Origin: DATMRS01 sp035566015
Lineage (GTDB): Bacteria > Pseudomonadota > Alphaproteobacteria > Sphingomonadales > Sphingomonadaceae
DNA length: 64,000 bases
Assembly: GCA_035566015.1 (NCBI GenBank)
Contig: DATMRS010000017.1
Coordinates: 46,259 to 110,258, forward strand
Direction: 5' to 3'
The first letter of the stretch is position 1; each line of letters starts with the position of its first letter. A program made the translations under genes and the position numbers. The notes beneath the pieces were generated by a model, which saw only the letters and a program-made list of their open reading frames with translations, did not search any database and was not told where the DNA came from. Positions 42,602 to 50,596 of this stretch are shown one piece after another.

Positions 42602-43417
42602 ATGACCGAACCGACCGGAGCCGCCGGGCTCACCATGTATCATATCCCCGGCTGCCCCTTCTCCGAGCGGGTGGAATTGCTGCTCGATCTCAAGGGCCTG
42701 AACGGGATCATGGCGGATCATGAGATCGACATCTCCAAGCCGCGCCCCGACTGGCTGCTCAAGAAGACGCGCGGCACCACCTCGCTCCCCGCGCTGGAGC
42801 TGGAAAATGGCGAGACGCTGAAGGAAAGCATGGTCATCATGCGCTACTTCGAGGATCGCTATCCCGATCCGGCGGTGGCTCAGCGCGATCCTTATCGCCA
42901 CGCCGTCGAGAATATGCTGTGCGCGACCGACGGCGCGTTCACGGGATCGGGCTACCGCATGATCCTGAACCGCGATCCGGCCAAGCGCGACGAACTCGCT
43001 GCCGAAGTGAATGCGCAATATGCCCGGCTCGATGATTTCCTGCGCTATTACAGTCCGAACGGCACCTATCTGTTCGACGCGTTCGGCTGGGCCGAAGTGG
43101 CGTTCACGCCGATGTTCAAGCGACTCTGGTTCCTTGAATATTATGAGAATTACGAGATCCCGCAAACGCTGACGCGCCTTCTCGCCTGGCGCGAGGCGTG
43201 TCTGGCGCATGAGGTCAGCCAGCGCCATCATGGCCATGAGGAATTGATGAAGCTCTATTTCGATTATAGCCAGGGCGCGGGCAACGGCCGCATTCCCCAA
43301 GGCCGCACGATATCGAGCTTCACCCTCGATCCCCATTGGCGCGATCGGCCGATGCCCCCCCGCGACAAATGGGGCAAGGCGCCTGGCGATGCTGAACTGG
43401 GGCTCATCCCCGTCTGA
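42602..43417 (+). CDS. Glutathione S-transferase-family protein
   Basis: The 271-residue protein has an N-terminal thioredoxin-fold domain with the likely catalytic Cys18 in IPGCPFSERVELLLDLKG, the conserved cis-Pro TSLPALELENGETLKESMVIMRYFED and a C-terminal all-helical domain. A Cys rather than Ser or Tyr at the catalytic site points to omega- or beta-like classes that carry out glutathione-dependent reductions or deglutathionylation. It lies 71 nt downstream of the respiratory operon and just before a cyclophilin gene. The last 40 residues (DPHWRDRPMPPRDKWG) are an unusual tail. Confidence 0.83.
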   Translation: MTEPTGAAGLTMYHIPGCPFSERVELLLDLKGLNGIMADHEIDISKPRPDWLLKKTRGTTSLPALELENGETLKESMVIMRYFEDRYPDPAVAQRDPYRHAVENMLCATDGAFTGSGYRMILNRDPAKRDELAAEVNAQYARLDDFLRYYSPNGTYLFDAFGWAEVAFTPMFKRLWFLEYYENYEIPQTLTRLLAWREACLAHEVSQRHHGHEELMKLYFDYSQGAGNGRIPQGRTISSFTLDPHWRDRPMPPRDKWGKAPGDAELGLIPV

Positions 43418-43434
43418 AAAGGAGCCGAATCCTC

Positions 43435-44064
43435 ATGCGGATCTTCGCCCGTCTGGTCCTGCCGGCCGCTCTCCTCTGCCTCGCCATCGCGCCGGCATCC
43501 GGCCAGGCGCCTGAAGGGCAGCCACCGGCGCCCAAACCGGCGACGGTCCGCGTAACGCTACAGACGAGTGACGGGCCGATCGTCCTCGAACTGGAAAAGG
43601 AGCGCGCGCCGATCACGACCGCCAATTTCCTGCGTTATGTCGACCAGAAGCGCTTCGACGGCACCAGCTTCTATCGCGCGGCGAAGGTGGCGGAGGGCTA
43701 TGGTCTCGTCCAGGGCGGGACGCGCAACGATCCCAAGCGCACACTCCCGCCGATCGTGCATGAACCGACCACCCTAACCCACCTGTCGCATGTCGAGGGC
43801 GTCATCTCGATGGCGCGTGAGGCTCCGGGCACGGCGACCGGCGATTTCTTCATCACCGTAGGCGACATGCCCTCGCTCGACGCCGATCCGACGCAGCCGG
43901 GCGATAATGCCGGCTTCGCCGCCTTCGGTCATGTCGTCGAAGGCATGGACGTGGTGCGCCACATCCTCGAAGCGCCGACCTCACCCACCGAAGGCGAAGG
44001 CATCATGAAGGGCCAGATGCTCTCACCCCCGATCCGCATAGTCACGGCTCGCCGGACGGAGTGA
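43435..44064 (+). CDS. Periplasmic peptidyl-prolyl cis-trans isomerase (cyclophilin)
   Basis: The 209-residue protein has a signal peptide (ending IAPASGQ) and a Pro-rich short linker before a cyclophilin domain with IVLELEKERAPITTANFLRYVDQ, FYRAAKV, QGGTRNDP, the reduced middle section ISMAREAPGTATGDFFIT and FAAFGHVVEGMDVVRHIL. It speeds proline isomerisation of exported proteins. Compared with canonical cyclophilins the active-site FHR motif is FYRAA, as in several alphaproteobacterial homologues. It is transcribed with the upstream GST gene across 17 nt. Confidence 0.9.
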   Translation: MRIFARLVLPAALLCLAIAPASGQAPEGQPPAPKPATVRVTLQTSDGPIVLELEKERAPITTANFLRYVDQKRFDGTSFYRAAKVAEGYGLVQGGTRNDPKRTLPPIVHEPTTLTHLSHVEGVISMAREAPGTATGDFFITVGDMPSLDADPTQPGDNAGFAAFGHVVEGMDVVRHILEAPTSPTEGEGIMKGQMLSPPIRIVTARRTE

Positions 44065-44126
44065 AGGCGGGGAAACCCGAATTTATCGCGCTGGACCGCC
44101 ACCGAACGTCAGCGTAGGCGCGAATC

Positions 44127-44915
44127 ATGGTCCAACTCGCGCCCGAAATTATTGCCTTGCTGTTCTTCGCGGCAGTCGCGGCGGGCTTCGTCGACGCGAT
44201 CGGCGGCGGGGGCGGATTGATCACCCTTCCTGCCCTTCTGGCGGCCGGCGTCGGCCCCGTCGCGGCGATCGCCACCAACAAGACGCAGGGCAGTTTCGGC
44301 ACGGCGTCCGCCACCTGGGCCTTCTGGCGCAAGGGCCATATCGACTTCAGGCTTCTCAAATGGCCGCTGATCGCCACTCTGGTCGGCGCCGCCCTCGGCG
44401 CCGGCACCGTCCTGCTGGTCGATACAAAATGGCTGATGGTGCTGCTGCCCGTCCTGCTCGTCGCCATCGCCTTCTATTTTCTGATCGGCCCCAGGGCGAG
44501 CGACGAGGACGTCCATGCCCGGCTCACGCCCTTCGCGTTCGGGACGGTCGCCGGCGGCATCGGCTTCTATGACGGCTTCTTCGGGCCGGGCACCGGATCG
44601 TTCTTCATTTTGGCGCTGGTCACGCTGCTGGGCATGGGGTTGACCCGCGCCACCGCGCACACCAAGGCGCTGAATTTCACGAGCAACGCCGTCTCGCTCG
44701 TCATATTCGCGATCGGGGGCCACGTCCTCTGGATCGTCGGCCTGATCATGGCGGCGGGCCAGGTGATCGGCGGTTGGGCCGGCTCTCACGCCGCGATGCA
44801 TTTCGGGCCGAAGATCATTCGCCCCTTACTGGTAATCGTCTGCCTCGCAATGGTGGTGAAACTTCTCGCCGACCCGGCTAACCCGCTGCGAGCTTGGGTC
44901 AGCGGCCCGTTTTGA
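44127..44915 (+). CDS. TSUP-family (TauE/SafE-like) membrane protein
   Basis: The 262-residue permease has eight or so TM helices and belongs to the sulfite exporter TauE/SafE family, which exports anions such as sulfite, sulfoacetate or others. It shows the paired family repeats AGFVDAIGGGGGLITLPALLAAG (half one, with ATNKTQGSFGTASATWAF) and GFYDGFFGPGTGSFFI (half two, with THTKALNFTSNAVSL). The function in this organism is not known. It is followed by a convergent DUF1993 gene. Confidence 0.88.
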   Translation: MVQLAPEIIALLFFAAVAAGFVDAIGGGGGLITLPALLAAGVGPVAAIATNKTQGSFGTASATWAFWRKGHIDFRLLKWPLIATLVGAALGAGTVLLVDTKWLMVLLPVLLVAIAFYFLIGPRASDEDVHARLTPFAFGTVAGGIGFYDGFFGPGTGSFFILALVTLLGMGLTRATAHTKALNFTSNAVSLVIFAIGGHVLWIVGLIMAAGQVIGGWAGSHAAMHFGPKIIRPLLVIVCLAMVVKLLADPANPLRAWVSGPF

Positions 44916-44927
44916 GCTGCCGGTCAG

Positions 44928-45452
44928 CTAATATGAACGTGTGCGCAGCCGCCCTTCATAATCACGCTTGCCAATCGGAACGCCCCGCATCCGCAGGATG
45001 TCGTAGGCCGTGACAACGTGGAAGTAGAAGTTGGGTATCGAGAACGACAGAATCAGCGTCTCGGACGTAAAGGCGAGTTTGCGAGGACCGATCTGAAGGT
45101 CCAGATGCCTGCCCGCCCAGCCATTTACCTCGTCGGATCCGAACGCCTCCAGCGCCCTTTTCGCCTTCTCCATCATCCCTTTCAAATCGCCGAATGGAAC
45201 CGGTCCCACAAGTGCGGGCGGAGTGAATGCGCCCGTTCGCGCAGCCTCAAGTCCCCACACCGCATGATGCCATGCTGCCTCGATCTGGAAATGAAATGGG
45301 GCCATGTCATCAATCAAGCGAACTTCCACAAAGTCGTCAGGGTCGTGGCCCGTTTTCACGCAATGCTCCTCTGCGCGATCAAGGACGCGCGCGAGAGCAT
45401 TCACGGTCTGCAAGAAGGTCGGCACACTGATGTCGTAGAGTGAGATTGACAT
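44928..45452 (-). CDS. DUF1993-family protein
   Basis: The 174-residue protein matches the DUF1993 family: MSISLYDISVPTFLQTVNALARVLDRAEEHC at the N-terminus and DLQIGPRKLAFTSETLILSFSIPNFYFHVVTAYDILRMRGV near the C-terminus are diagnostic. Members have a DinB-like four-helix bundle and no clear activity. The start is ATG 45452; the frame open to 45524 adds an unlikely extension. It is convergent with the TSUP gene, with 12 nt between, and sits next to tRNA-Ser. Confidence 0.82.
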   Translation of the reverse strand: MSISLYDISVPTFLQTVNALARVLDRAEEHCVKTGHDPDDFVEVRLIDDMAPFHFQIEAAWHHAVWGLEAARTGAFTPPALVGPVPFGDLKGMMEKAKRALEAFGSDEVNGWAGRHLDLQIGPRKLAFTSETLILSFSIPNFYFHVVTAYDILRMRGVPIGKRDYEGRLRTRSY

Positions 45453-45534
45453 GAGCGGCGCTCTCCCCGGCGACTTTGCGACTCTGCTCTTAGTGAGAGA
45501 AGCGGACTGCGCCAACGGCAGCAATGGGGGCGTT

Positions 45535-45624
45535 TGGCGGATGGGGTGGGATTCGAACCCACGGTGAGCGTGAACCCACGGCGGTTTTCAAGACCGCTGC
45601 CTTAAACCACTCGGCCACCCATCC
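45535..45624 (-). tRNA. tRNA-Ser (UGA)
   Basis: A 90-nt tRNA with the long variable arm of the serine type. The 5' GGATGGG pairs with CCCATCC at the 3' end, followed by discriminator G and an encoded CCA. The anticodon loop CTTGAAA gives anticodon TGA, reading UCA. The T loop GGTTCGAATCC is intact. Confidence 0.95.
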
Positions 45625-45776
45625 TGAGGCAAGCGCCTGTACCGTGTTTTTCGGCGATGCCAACGCTGTTCCTGTGATTGCCCCTGAAAATCGGACTTTC
45701 CACTCCTATCTATCTTTTTTGTCGATGTGCCGCTAACGCAGCGCGGTTTTCGCGGACATATGGATCAAGAGGGCTG

Positions 45777-45995
45777 ATGGCCAAGGAAGAACTGCTTGAA
45801 ATGCGCGGGTCGGTTGTGGAACTCCTCCCCAACGCGATGTTCCGCGTGCGGCTGGAGAACGATCATGAGGTTCTCAGCCATACCGCCGGCAAGATGCGCA
45901 AGAATCGTATTCGCGTGCTCGTCGGCGACGAGGTGCTCGTCGAATTGACGCCTTATGATCTGACCAAGGGTCGGATCACCTACCGCTTCAAATAA
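45777..45995 (+). CDS. infA: Translation initiation factor IF-1
   Basis: The 72-residue OB-fold protein binds the A site of the 30S subunit during initiation. The N-terminal MAKEELLEMRGSVVELLPNAMFRV and C-terminal VELTPYDLTKGRITYRFK are classic. The true start is ATG 45777; the frame from 45678 has an extension of no meaning. It begins the infA-maf-RNase E/G-like-yacG run. Confidence 0.97.
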   Translation: MAKEELLEMRGSVVELLPNAMFRVRLENDHEVLSHTAGKMRKNRIRVLVGDEVLVELTPYDLTKGRITYRFK

Positions 45996-46008
45996 TCGGA
46001 CTGCTGTC

Positions 46009-46590
46009 GTGCGGCTGGTCCTTGCCTCCGCCAGCCCGCGCCGTCGCGACCTGCTCGCGCGTCTCGGCATCGTGCCCGATGTGATCGATCCGGCCGATAT
46101 CGACGAGACGCCGACCAAGGGCGAACTGCCGCTGCCTTATGCGCGGCGCATGGCCGCGGCGAAGGCGCAGGTGGTGGCCGAACGCTATCCCGGCAGCCTG
46201 GTGCTGGCCGCCGACACGGTCGTCGCCGCCGGACGGCGCATCTTGCCCAAGGCAGACACGGAGGCCGAGGCGCGCGCCTGCCTCACTTTGCTGTCAGGCC
46301 GGCGTCATCGCGTCATTTCCGCTTTGTGCCTGATCGATGGCAGCGGACATGCGCGGCATCGCGAATCGATCAGCATCGTCGCCTTCACGCGCCTGACCGA
46401 TACGGATATCGCGGCCTGTCTCGCGACCGGCGACTGGCAGGGTAAGGCCGGCGGCTATGCGCTCCAGGGCCGGGCGGAAGCCTATGTACGCTTCCTCTCA
46501 GGCAGTCATTCGGGCGTGGTCGGCCTGCCGCTATTCGAAACCCGCGCCCTGCTCTCCGCCGCCGGCTATGCGCCGCAAGCGGATGGCTGA
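46009..46590 (+). CDS. maf: Maf-family nucleotide pyrophosphatase
   Basis: The 193-residue protein is a Maf/Ham1-type dNTP pyrophosphatase that removes modified or non-canonical nucleotides. LASASPRRRDLLARLG (substrate/metal loop), LVLAADTVVAAG with the catalytic Asp and GGYALQGRAEAYVRFLSGSHSGVVGLPLFET are present. The start is GTG 46009, 13 nt after infA. Its end overlaps the RNase E/G-like gene by 8 nt. Confidence 0.92.
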   Translation: MRLVLASASPRRRDLLARLGIVPDVIDPADIDETPTKGELPLPYARRMAAAKAQVVAERYPGSLVLAADTVVAAGRRILPKADTEAEARACLTLLSGRRHRVISALCLIDGSGHARHRESISIVAFTRLTDTDIAACLATGDWQGKAGGYALQGRAEAYVRFLSGSHSGVVGLPLFETRALLSAAGYAPQADG

Positions 46591-47590
46591 GTGGCTCTAT
46601 GAAGCCGGCATTGGCGAGGCGCGTGCGGCACTCGTCGAAGGGGATGCGATCGTAGAGGCACGAATCGAGCGCGAGGAGGAAGGGCCACGTGTCGGCGCCG
46701 TGCTGTCGGCGCGTTTGGTGCGGACGATGCCGGAAACGAAGCGGGCGCTCGTCACGCTCGAAAGCGGCGCACCGGCCATGCTGCGCCCCGTGCCGATGCG
46801 GATCGGCGAAGGCGCCCCCCTGCGCGTGACCATCACGCGTGAGGCGATTCCGGAGGAAGGCAATCCCAAACCCGCCTTGGCGCGGCTCGCTACAGAGGAG
46901 GAGGCGCCCTCCCCCGGCCCGTCGCTGCACGACAGGATCGTCGCCACTGGCCATCTGGTTCGCCAGTTGGATGCGCATGAGAGCGACGCTCTGGAGGCGG
47001 CCGGCTGGTCCGAAGTCTTGGAAGAAGCACACGGCGGCCTTATCGTCTTCCCCGGCGGGCTGCTTCGGTTGGCGCTGACTCCGGCCATGACCCTGTTCGA
47101 TGTCGACGGCTCGCTTGCCCCCGGGGCGCTGGCGATCGCCGGGGCAGCGGCCGCGGCACGCGCGATCCGGCGGCTCGACATCGGCGGTTCGATCGGCATC
47201 GATTTGCCCAGCGCACAGGGCAAGGCCGATCGCCAGGCTGCGGCGGCGGCGGTGGACGCATGGCTGCCGCCGCCATTCGAACGTACCGCCGTCAACGGCT
47301 TCGGCTTCCTCCAGATCGTCCGCCCGCGCCCGCGCGTGTCGCTGCCCGAGCGGATTCGCGTCGATCCGGTGCTGACGGCGGCGCTTGCGCTCCTTCGGCG
47401 CGCCGAGCGCGCGGGGGGCGCCGGCCGGCGCACGATCGCAGCCGCCCCTGTCGTTATCCGTCGTCTCGCCGCCGCGCCCCAATGGCTGGAGATGCTGGGG
47501 CGCAGAACGGGCGCGGCGATCGACTTGCGAGAGCTGCCGGGCGCGCCCATATCCGGCGGCGATGTCCATGTCGAACACCCGCCGGCCTAA
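46583..47590 (+). CDS. Short RNase E/G-like protein
   Basis: The 335-residue protein matches the RNase E/G family but is shorter than RNase G (about 490 residues). Features include the S1-like N-terminal part (IVEARIEREEEGPRVGAVLSARLV), MTLFDVDGSLAPGALAIAGAAAAARAIRRLDIGG, which corresponds to the DNase I-like subdomain with the first metal-binding Asp, and IGIDLPSAQGKADRQA with the second. This length and place after maf are usual for alphaproteobacteria. It may have a reduced RNase role. Start ATG 46583 overlaps maf by 8 nt. Confidence 0.85.
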   Translation: MAEWLYEAGIGEARAALVEGDAIVEARIEREEEGPRVGAVLSARLVRTMPETKRALVTLESGAPAMLRPVPMRIGEGAPLRVTITREAIPEEGNPKPALARLATEEEAPSPGPSLHDRIVATGHLVRQLDAHESDALEAAGWSEVLEEAHGGLIVFPGGLLRLALTPAMTLFDVDGSLAPGALAIAGAAAAARAIRRLDIGGSIGIDLPSAQGKADRQAAAAAVDAWLPPPFERTAVNGFGFLQIVRPRPRVSLPERIRVDPVLTAALALLRRAERAGGAGRRTIAAAPVVIRRLAAAPQWLEMLGRRTGAAIDLRELPGAPISGGDVHVEHPPA

Positions 47591-47783
47591 GCGCGCCGTC
47601 TGCCCTTATTGCGGCGACCCCGCCGTCGCCGAGCATGCGCCTTTTTGCAGCAGAGGCTGCCGCGATCGCGATCTTCTCAAATGGCTTGGCGAGGGCTATC
47701 GCCTGCCCGGCCGCCCCGCGACGAGCGACGGTGAAGAAATCGACGCCGATGGGCTGGACAGCGAGCGGGACGGCCCTCTATAG
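47568..47783 (+). CDS. yacG: DNA gyrase inhibitor YacG
   Basis: The 71-residue zinc protein binds GyrB and inhibits gyrase. It has the four-Cys zinc site CPYCGDP...CSRGCRD and the DLLKWLGEGYRLPGRP tail of the family. ATG 47568 lies inside the end of the upstream gene. The frame from 47385 is shadow. Confidence 0.9.
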   Translation: MSNTRRPKRAVCPYCGDPAVAEHAPFCSRGCRDRDLLKWLGEGYRLPGRPATSDGEEIDADGLDSERDGPL

Positions 47784-47799
47784 GCCCCCCGACGCTCCG

Positions 47800-47875
47800 G
47801 CCCAGGTAGCTCAGTTGGTAGAGCACGTGACTGAAAATCACGGTGTCGGCGGTTCGATTCCGTCCCTGGGCACCA
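47800..47875 (+). tRNA. tRNA-Phe (GAA), integration target
   Basis: A 76-nt tRNA whose 5' GCCCAGG pairs with CCTGGGC; discriminator A and the CCA end are encoded. The anticodon loop CTGAAAA gives GAA. The D loop AGCTCAGTTGGTAGAGC and T loop GGTTCGATTCC are standard. A P4-type integrase gene starts about 190 nt downstream, making the 3' end of this tRNA the attachment site of the element that follows. Confidence 0.96.
47856..47868 (+). other. attL core in tRNA-Phe
   Basis: GATTCCGTCCCTG in the tRNA T arm is matched at 12 of 13 positions by GATGCCGTCCCTG at 60950-60962. It is the proposed crossover region on the left. Confidence 0.5.
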
Positions 47876-47976
47876 TCCTTCCGTTCAGCAGCATCCGCCA
47901 CCATCCTTGAAACCCTAGGTATTCTGCGGTATTTCACCTTTGTAGCGTTCGCAGACGTTCGATTGCGTTCGCTCAC

Positions 47977-48048
47977 ATACCCCCAATCTCGGGGGTGTTT
48001 TTGGGGGTATATCGCTGGGGTATCCTTCAAACGGGCAAAATACCCCCA
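47977..48048. repeat. Left-end GGGGGTAT sites (three copies)
   Basis: One direct copy TTTTTGGGGGTAT (47998-48010) and two inverted copies (47977-47986 and 48040-48048) of the GGGGGTAT core lie between tRNA-Phe and the integrase start. The same 13-mer occurs twice in tandem at 60868-60892. Position at both ends next to the integrase suits arm-type binding sites for the integrase or its partner. Confidence 0.6.
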
Positions 48049-48064
48049 GCTACGGGGCATGGGC

Positions 48065-49309
48065 ATGGCGCTCACCGATATAGCTGTTCGCACCGCGAAG
48101 CCGGGCGATAAGCCTTACAAGCTGTTTGATGGCGGCGGGCTGCACGTTGCCGTCACCCCGGCCGGAGGGAAACTCTGGCGGCTCAAATACCGCCTTGCGG
48201 GCAAGGAAAAGCTGCTCTCGCTGGGAGCCTATCCGGCAACGTCACTATCTGCCGCTCGCAAGGCCGCCGATGCCGCCCGCGTCGATATGGCGGCGGGCGT
48301 CGATCCCTCGCTGGAGAAGCGCCGCGCCAAGGCCAAGGCCATACAAGGCGCTGGCGACACGTTCGCGGCCATTGCGGCGGAATATATCGCCAAGCGCAAG
48401 CGCGACGGGGATCGGCCCTATTCGCCTGCCACGGCGGCCAAGGTCGAATGGTTAGCCGCGCAGTTGACGCCTGCCATCGGCACCATCCCCGTTGCGTCGA
48501 TCGAACCGAGCGACATTCTGGCGGCCCTGCGCAAGCTGGAGCGCAAGGGAAATCTGGAAACAGCGCGGCGATGCCTGCAATTCGCTTCGCAAGTGCTGCG
48601 CTACGCCGTCGCCACCGCGCGCCTCGCCAGCGATCCCAGCCGCGACTTGAAGGGCGCTCTTACCGCGCCGCGCGTGAAGCACCATGCCGCGATCATCGAG
48701 CCGGCGAAGCTGGGCGGCTTGCTCCGCGCCATTGACGGCTATCAGGGCGACGCCGTGACGCGGCTGGCGCTCCAGCTCGCGCCCCATCTATTCGTCCGCC
48801 CCGGCGAACTGCGGCAGGCCCGTTGGGAAGAACTGAACCTGGCGGCGGCGACTTGGATGATCCCGGCGGAGAAAATGAAGATGCGCCGCCCCCATGCCGT
48901 CCCGTTATCCCGGCAAGCGCTTGCCATTCTTGACGCTCTACGGGCGATCACGGGCGGCGAGGAAGGCTATCGCGGCTATGTGTTCCCCTCGCTGCGGACG
49001 CGCCAGCGGCCGATGAGCGAGAACACGCTCAACGCGGCGCTGCGGCGGCTCGGCTATTCCAGCGACGAAATGACAGCGCACGGCTTCCGGGCGACGGCTT
49101 CCACGCTGTTGAACGAAAGCGGCAAATGGAGCGTCGATGCGATCGAACGCGCGCTGGCGCACGGCGACAGCGACGCGGTGCGCGCCGCCTACCATCGCGG
49201 GGCGCACTGGAAAGAGCGCGTGGCGATGGCCCAATGGTGGAGCGATTATCTCGACACCCTGCGCAAGGGCGCGGACATTGTGCCGTTTCCCGGCCGGGAG
49301 GTGGGATAG
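48065..49309 (+). CDS. P4-type tyrosine integrase
   Basis: The 414-residue integrase has the DUF4102 N-terminal domain common in tRNA-targeting integrases (MALTDIAVRTAKPGDKPYKLFDGGGLHVAVTP, KLWRLKYRLAGKEKLLSLGAYP) and a C-terminal catalytic domain: Arg in LFVRPGELRQARWEE, His-Arg in TAHGFRATASTLLNE, and a Tyr in AYHRGAHWKERVAMAQWWSDYLD. It would insert and excise the element at tRNA-Phe. The start at ATG 48065 (or in-frame ATG 48059) is chosen over the longer frame from 47843, which begins inside the tRNA. Repeats just upstream likely include its own binding sites. Confidence 0.93.
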   Translation: MALTDIAVRTAKPGDKPYKLFDGGGLHVAVTPAGGKLWRLKYRLAGKEKLLSLGAYPATSLSAARKAADAARVDMAAGVDPSLEKRRAKAKAIQGAGDTFAAIAAEYIAKRKRDGDRPYSPATAAKVEWLAAQLTPAIGTIPVASIEPSDILAALRKLERKGNLETARRCLQFASQVLRYAVATARLASDPSRDLKGALTAPRVKHHAAIIEPAKLGGLLRAIDGYQGDAVTRLALQLAPHLFVRPGELRQARWEELNLAAATWMIPAEKMKMRRPHAVPLSRQALAILDALRAITGGEEGYRGYVFPSLRTRQRPMSENTLNAALRRLGYSSDEMTAHGFRATASTLLNESGKWSVDAIERALAHGDSDAVRAAYHRGAHWKERVAMAQWWSDYLDTLRKGADIVPFPGREVG

Positions 49310-49673
49310 AGTTTCACCGGACTCTCGGTCCGATGGAAGCGGGCTGGCGACAGGATAGCCCCACGAGGCTGGCCCTGCCACATTCGGGGCGCTTGGTGGG
49401 CGTCCAGCCTAGGCCGCGCCACCATCGACAATCCTATTTCGGCTGATCCCTTGACCCGCTTCACCGCCACCCCTGTCAACTGCTCGACGCGCTGCTAGCG
49501 ACAGCCGCCGCGCGCGGACTGGAGGCGACGAAATGACGCTCAGAACCACACCTATTCTTCTTTAATTCTCTTAATAATATCAGTATTATATAGGCACAAT
49601 CAGTACCCGTTTTTGCGTGTTTTGCAGCCTCCGAAATGATAGAAGTTTGAGCTGTTTCTCGGAGGTTAGCACG
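49310..49673. other. 364-nt intergenic region after the integrase
   Basis: No gene is seen here. A short 5-bp stem (CGGAC/GTCCG around 49318-49332) follows the integrase stop but lacks a T-run. Around 49555-49600 an A/T-rich stretch precedes the exported-protein gene and probably holds its promoter. A GGAGG ribosome site at 49661-49665 ends the region. Confidence 0.5.
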
Positions 49674-50360
49674 ATGTCTCCAATCCCGAATCGTCGCCAT
49701 TTTCTCGCTGGTGGATTCGCGGCGCTTTACGCCTGCGGCGGGTTTAGCTCGCTTCATACGGCTCTCGCCAGACCGGTGCTCTTGCGTTCCTTCGCCGGGA
49801 ACCGGACCGCTTCAAGCTTCGCTTCCTGCCTATTCCGGTACGAAGATGTCATGCCCAACGCCTTGGTCAGCGCCATTGAAACCGAGCTTAGCCATATTGT
49901 TGTGCAGCACGACAGTGAGGCGGAGGAGCGCCGAAGCGCCGAATTCTTCGCCTGGCTCACGGTCCGCGTGATCGCGCCGGCTTATCTACGGCGCGCCGGG
50001 TATGACCAGTTGGCGGCAGATTGCGAAAATCAGTCCGATTTGCGGGACGAAGCGCGCCCTTCGGCTACGGCACAACACACCATCGGCAAGCAATATGCCT
50101 ACTCCCTGACTCCTCGACTCGCGAGCTTCGCTTATGGCGCGAGCGCCCACGCCTCGACAGCGACGTTCTATGCCGGCCATGAGGACATCGAAACCGTTAT
50201 CGAGACGGGCCATTATTGCGCCCTCGCGCTGCTCGAAGGCTTCTCTTACGAAGACGCCTCGCCGGCCGACGCGGCGCAAATCTGGGCCTTTGCCGTGCGG
50301 GCGATCAACGCGGATCTCCAATTGAGTCAGGCAGATATGCCCGGCATGGTCTACGGCTGA
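49674..50360 (+). CDS. Tat-exported protein of unknown function (possible lipoprotein)
   Basis: The 228-residue protein starts with a twin-arginine signal: NRRHFLAGGFAALYACGG at res. 5-22, where LYAC could also act as a lipobox, so it may be an exported lipoprotein. The mature part is helical with no recognised motif, moderately charged and without a TM segment. The ATG at 49674 with GGAGG (8 nt spacing) is clearly better than a start at 49617. It sits alone between the integrase and the restriction-modification gene, so it is element cargo. Function cannot be assigned; Tat export suggests a folded or cofactor-bound periplasmic protein. Confidence 0.72.
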   Translation: MSPIPNRRHFLAGGFAALYACGGFSSLHTALARPVLLRSFAGNRTASSFASCLFRYEDVMPNALVSAIETELSHIVVQHDSEAEERRSAEFFAWLTVRVIAPAYLRRAGYDQLAADCENQSDLRDEARPSATAQHTIGKQYAYSLTPRLASFAYGASAHASTATFYAGHEDIETVIETGHYCALALLEGFSYEDASPADAAQIWAFAVRAINADLQLSQADMPGMVYG

Positions 50361-50596
50361 ACGTGCCGGCCTGATCACGTCGGGCCGAAGCTCCTACGCG
50401 ATGCGCGCCGCCTACCTCCACGGGCCACATTAGAAATAGCGCATCGCGGTGGTGCGGTGACCATCCCGACATGCTGTGAACGGAGGCGAAGGTTGCGCCG
50501 CTACAGGGCGAGCCTTGGCGGCATCCCCGGCTGGCGTTAAGTCTTGGGTGAAGGCGGGGGTCATGCCCGGCTCTAACGCTTTGCTCTGGGGGGTAA

